Assembly: GCF_014784055.1 (NCBI RefSeq) | Contig: NZ_CP061813.1 | Span: forward strand, 1,141,501 to 1,205,500 | Origin: Polaribacter haliotis | GTDB taxonomy: Bacteria > Bacteroidota > Bacteroidia > Flavobacteriales > Flavobacteriaceae | Direction of reading: 5' to 3' | Length of the DNA stretch: 64,000 nucleotides | Part shown: piece by piece, positions 62,904 to 64,000 of the stretch | Position numbering within the stretch: position 1 is the stretch's first letter | How the letters are laid out: every line of letters starts with the position of its first letter | Translations under genes and position numbers: made by a program | The notes under the pieces: generated by a model | Told to the model about the DNA's origin: nothing | What the model saw: only the letters and a program-made list of their open reading frames with translations | Database searches by the model: none

Positions 62904-64000
62904 TTATTTAATTGGAACTATTCTTATCGCATTTCCACCACCAGATGCTAATTTTAATTCTAAAATAGTTTTAGAATTTACTACTAATTCTTGGGTTGTA
63001 TATGCTTCTCTATTATTTATATAATGGGTGTCTGGAGCATCTTCATATAAAAATGCTTTGTACTTTGTATTTGGTTCTAAAAAATTAAAATTTAAAGTGA
63101 TTGTTCTCGGTTCACGAGTTGTTAAACTCCCTACAAACCAATTTTTTCCTTGACGACGAGCGACAGAAATATAACTTTCTATATCTCCACCTAAAACTTT
63201 ATATTCATCAAACTGATTAGGGATATGTTTTACAAAATCGAATAAATCTGCTTTTTCGTTATAATTTTCTGGAGCATCTGGTAAAACCGATAAACCACTA
63301 AAAATAACAACCAATTTTGCATTTTCTGCAGCAACTGTTCCTGGAATAAACTTAAATACTCTTGGGCGAACCTCATTTCCCTCAAAACCATACCAACCAT
63401 TACACATATCTATCGGGCCAGAAATCATATTGATAAAAGCCTGAGAAACCACAGTTTCTGGATAATAAGAATACTTCGCATCTGCCTGACTGTGGCAATA
63501 TTCACGTGTAAATGTATTTGGCCACGTACGTTCATCTCCACTTGGAGGAATTGGGCTGTCGTGAAAATTAACCATTAATTTATACTTGGCACATAATTCA
63601 ATTACTTTTCGAGTTTGCAACACTTTTTCTTGCCCGCCAGAAGTCATAAAACCATATTTTACGCCAACAGCACCCCAATCGCTAAATTGTTTTAAAACAC
63701 GTTCCATACCAAACTTTTTTGCTCCAATATCATTCAAATATAAAATAATTCCGACTCCTTTTTCTTTCGCGTATCTTAAATTTTCTTCAATATTAATTTC
63801 TTTGTTAGATTTTGTTGGGTCTGAATTATCACTAAATTCTGGCCCATACCAATCTGCATCCATTAAAAGAAAATCTACATTATTTTTAGAGGCAAAATCA
63901 ATTAATTTTTTATGTGAAGGTGTATTTAAACCATACGTAAAACCGTCTTTATTTTTGAAACCCCAAACTCTCCAGTCCCACATAGAGACTCCAGATTTTA
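62904..64000 (-). CDS. GH97 glycoside hydrolase, C-terminal part (cut by the window end)
   Basis: The frame is open to the right edge (K-S-G-V-S-M-W-D-W-R), so the true start is outside; the ATG at 63983 is internal. The visible 365 residues cover much of the GH97 (beta/alpha)8 domain (F-A-S-K-N-N-V-D-F-L-L-M-D-A-D-W-Y, G-V-G-I-I-L-Y, R-T-W-P-N-T-F-T-R-E) and the C-terminal beta domain (F-V-G-S-L-T-T-R-E-P-R). GH97 includes alpha-glucosidases and alpha-galactosidases. The strand reads V-K-Y-G-F-M, with Gly at what I recall as the position of the retaining Asp nucleophile, and H-D instead of H-E later. Mechanism and sugar specificity are therefore open. Confidence 0.9.
   Translation of the reverse strand, partial: KSGVSMWDWRVWGFKNKDGFTYGLNTPSHKKLIDFASKNNVDFLLMDADWYGPEFSDNSDPTKSNKEINIEENLRYAKEKGVGIILYLNDIGAKKFGMERVLKQFSDWGAVGVKYGFMTSGGQEKVLQTRKVIELCAKYKLMVNFHDSPIPPSGDERTWPNTFTREYCHSQADAKYSYYPETVVSQAFINMISGPIDMCNGWYGFEGNEVRPRVFKFIPGTVAAENAKLVVIFSGLSVLPDAPENYNEKADLFDFVKHIPNQFDEYKVLGGDIESYISVARRQGKNWFVGSLTTREPRTITLNFNFLEPNTKYKAFLYEDAPDTHYINNREAYTTQELVVNSKTILELKLASGGGNAIRIVPIK

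Overview
The window is a stretch of chromosome from a low-GC marine-type Bacteroidota bacterium, most likely Flavobacteriaceae; a Polaribacter-like genus is a guess. The evidence is the AT-rich sequence, repeated promoters of the Bacteroidota type (TTTG, about 19 bp, TAnnTTTG), type IX secretion (T9SS) sorting tails on several large secreted proteins, and flavobacterial families such as the GIN-domain proteins, DUF3822, DUF5777, choice-of-anchor V and the SurA/PpiC operon. No prophage, insertion sequence, CRISPR array or recognisable defence island is visible. No gene-free stretch exceeds 300 bases.

Layout. 1-7.1 kb: the tail of an unidentified gene, lon on the minus strand, a two-TM protein, then a four-gene operon made of an ECF sigma factor, a one-TM putative anti-sigma factor and two secreted repeat proteins (DUF4097-like and GIN/DUF2807). 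7.1-12.5 kb: a GlmU-like nucleotidyltransferase, a DUF5777 beta-barrel, a choice-of-anchor V protein with a CxxCH motif and an OB-fold protein on the minus strand; then a lipoprotein with a cytochrome-like motif, a YceI protein, a small membrane protein and an acyl-CoA thioesterase on the plus strand. 12.7-18.6 kb: a secreted accessory block with a minimal T9SS-tail protein, a 1310-residue SprB/PKD/LRR-like adhesin and a pappalysin-like zinc protease.

18.6-25.8 kb is housekeeping: carB (short form without the MGS domain), rpmH (too short for usual ORF cut-offs), pyrG and yidC. 25.8-34.9 kb holds two giant tandem paralogous T9SS surface proteins with calcium-binding TSP3 repeats. 34.9-43.8 kb carries a cysteine desulfurase with an Smr protein, a CX5R phosphatase-like protein divergent from them with a palindrome between, two tandem PPK2 kinases, an LpxR-like outer-membrane protein, a RecD-like helicase, a membrane protein, DUF3822 and rsmD. 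43.9-49 kb is an overlapping minus-strand operon (DUF493, three SurA/PpiC-type proteins, MoxR) that probably serves outer-membrane protein folding. 49-55.2 kb has an AAA_28 ATPase, recQ, fmt, an HU protein, yqgE, a PabC/BCAT-like aminotransferase, a START-like protein and a tRNA-Met.

55.2-64 kb is a minus-strand sugar-use locus: GH97 glycosidase (cut by the window end), secreted esterase, UxuB-like SDR, TetR regulator, sodium/solute symporter, Gfo/Idh oxidoreductase, L-fuconate dehydratase and a secreted SGNH hydrolase. A perfect 14+14 bp inverted repeat just upstream of the TetR gene is the strongest operator candidate in the window. The locus looks like catabolism of a fucose- and/or uronate-containing, esterified polysaccharide by a non-phosphorylating route, but lactonase and cleavage enzymes are not in view.

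The most unusual items are the fuconate module with its operator, the tandem giant paralogs that differ by an inserted CBM-like domain, the sigma factor operon with two beta-repeat proteins, and the adhesin/protease block. None can be called a proven new system from sequence alone.
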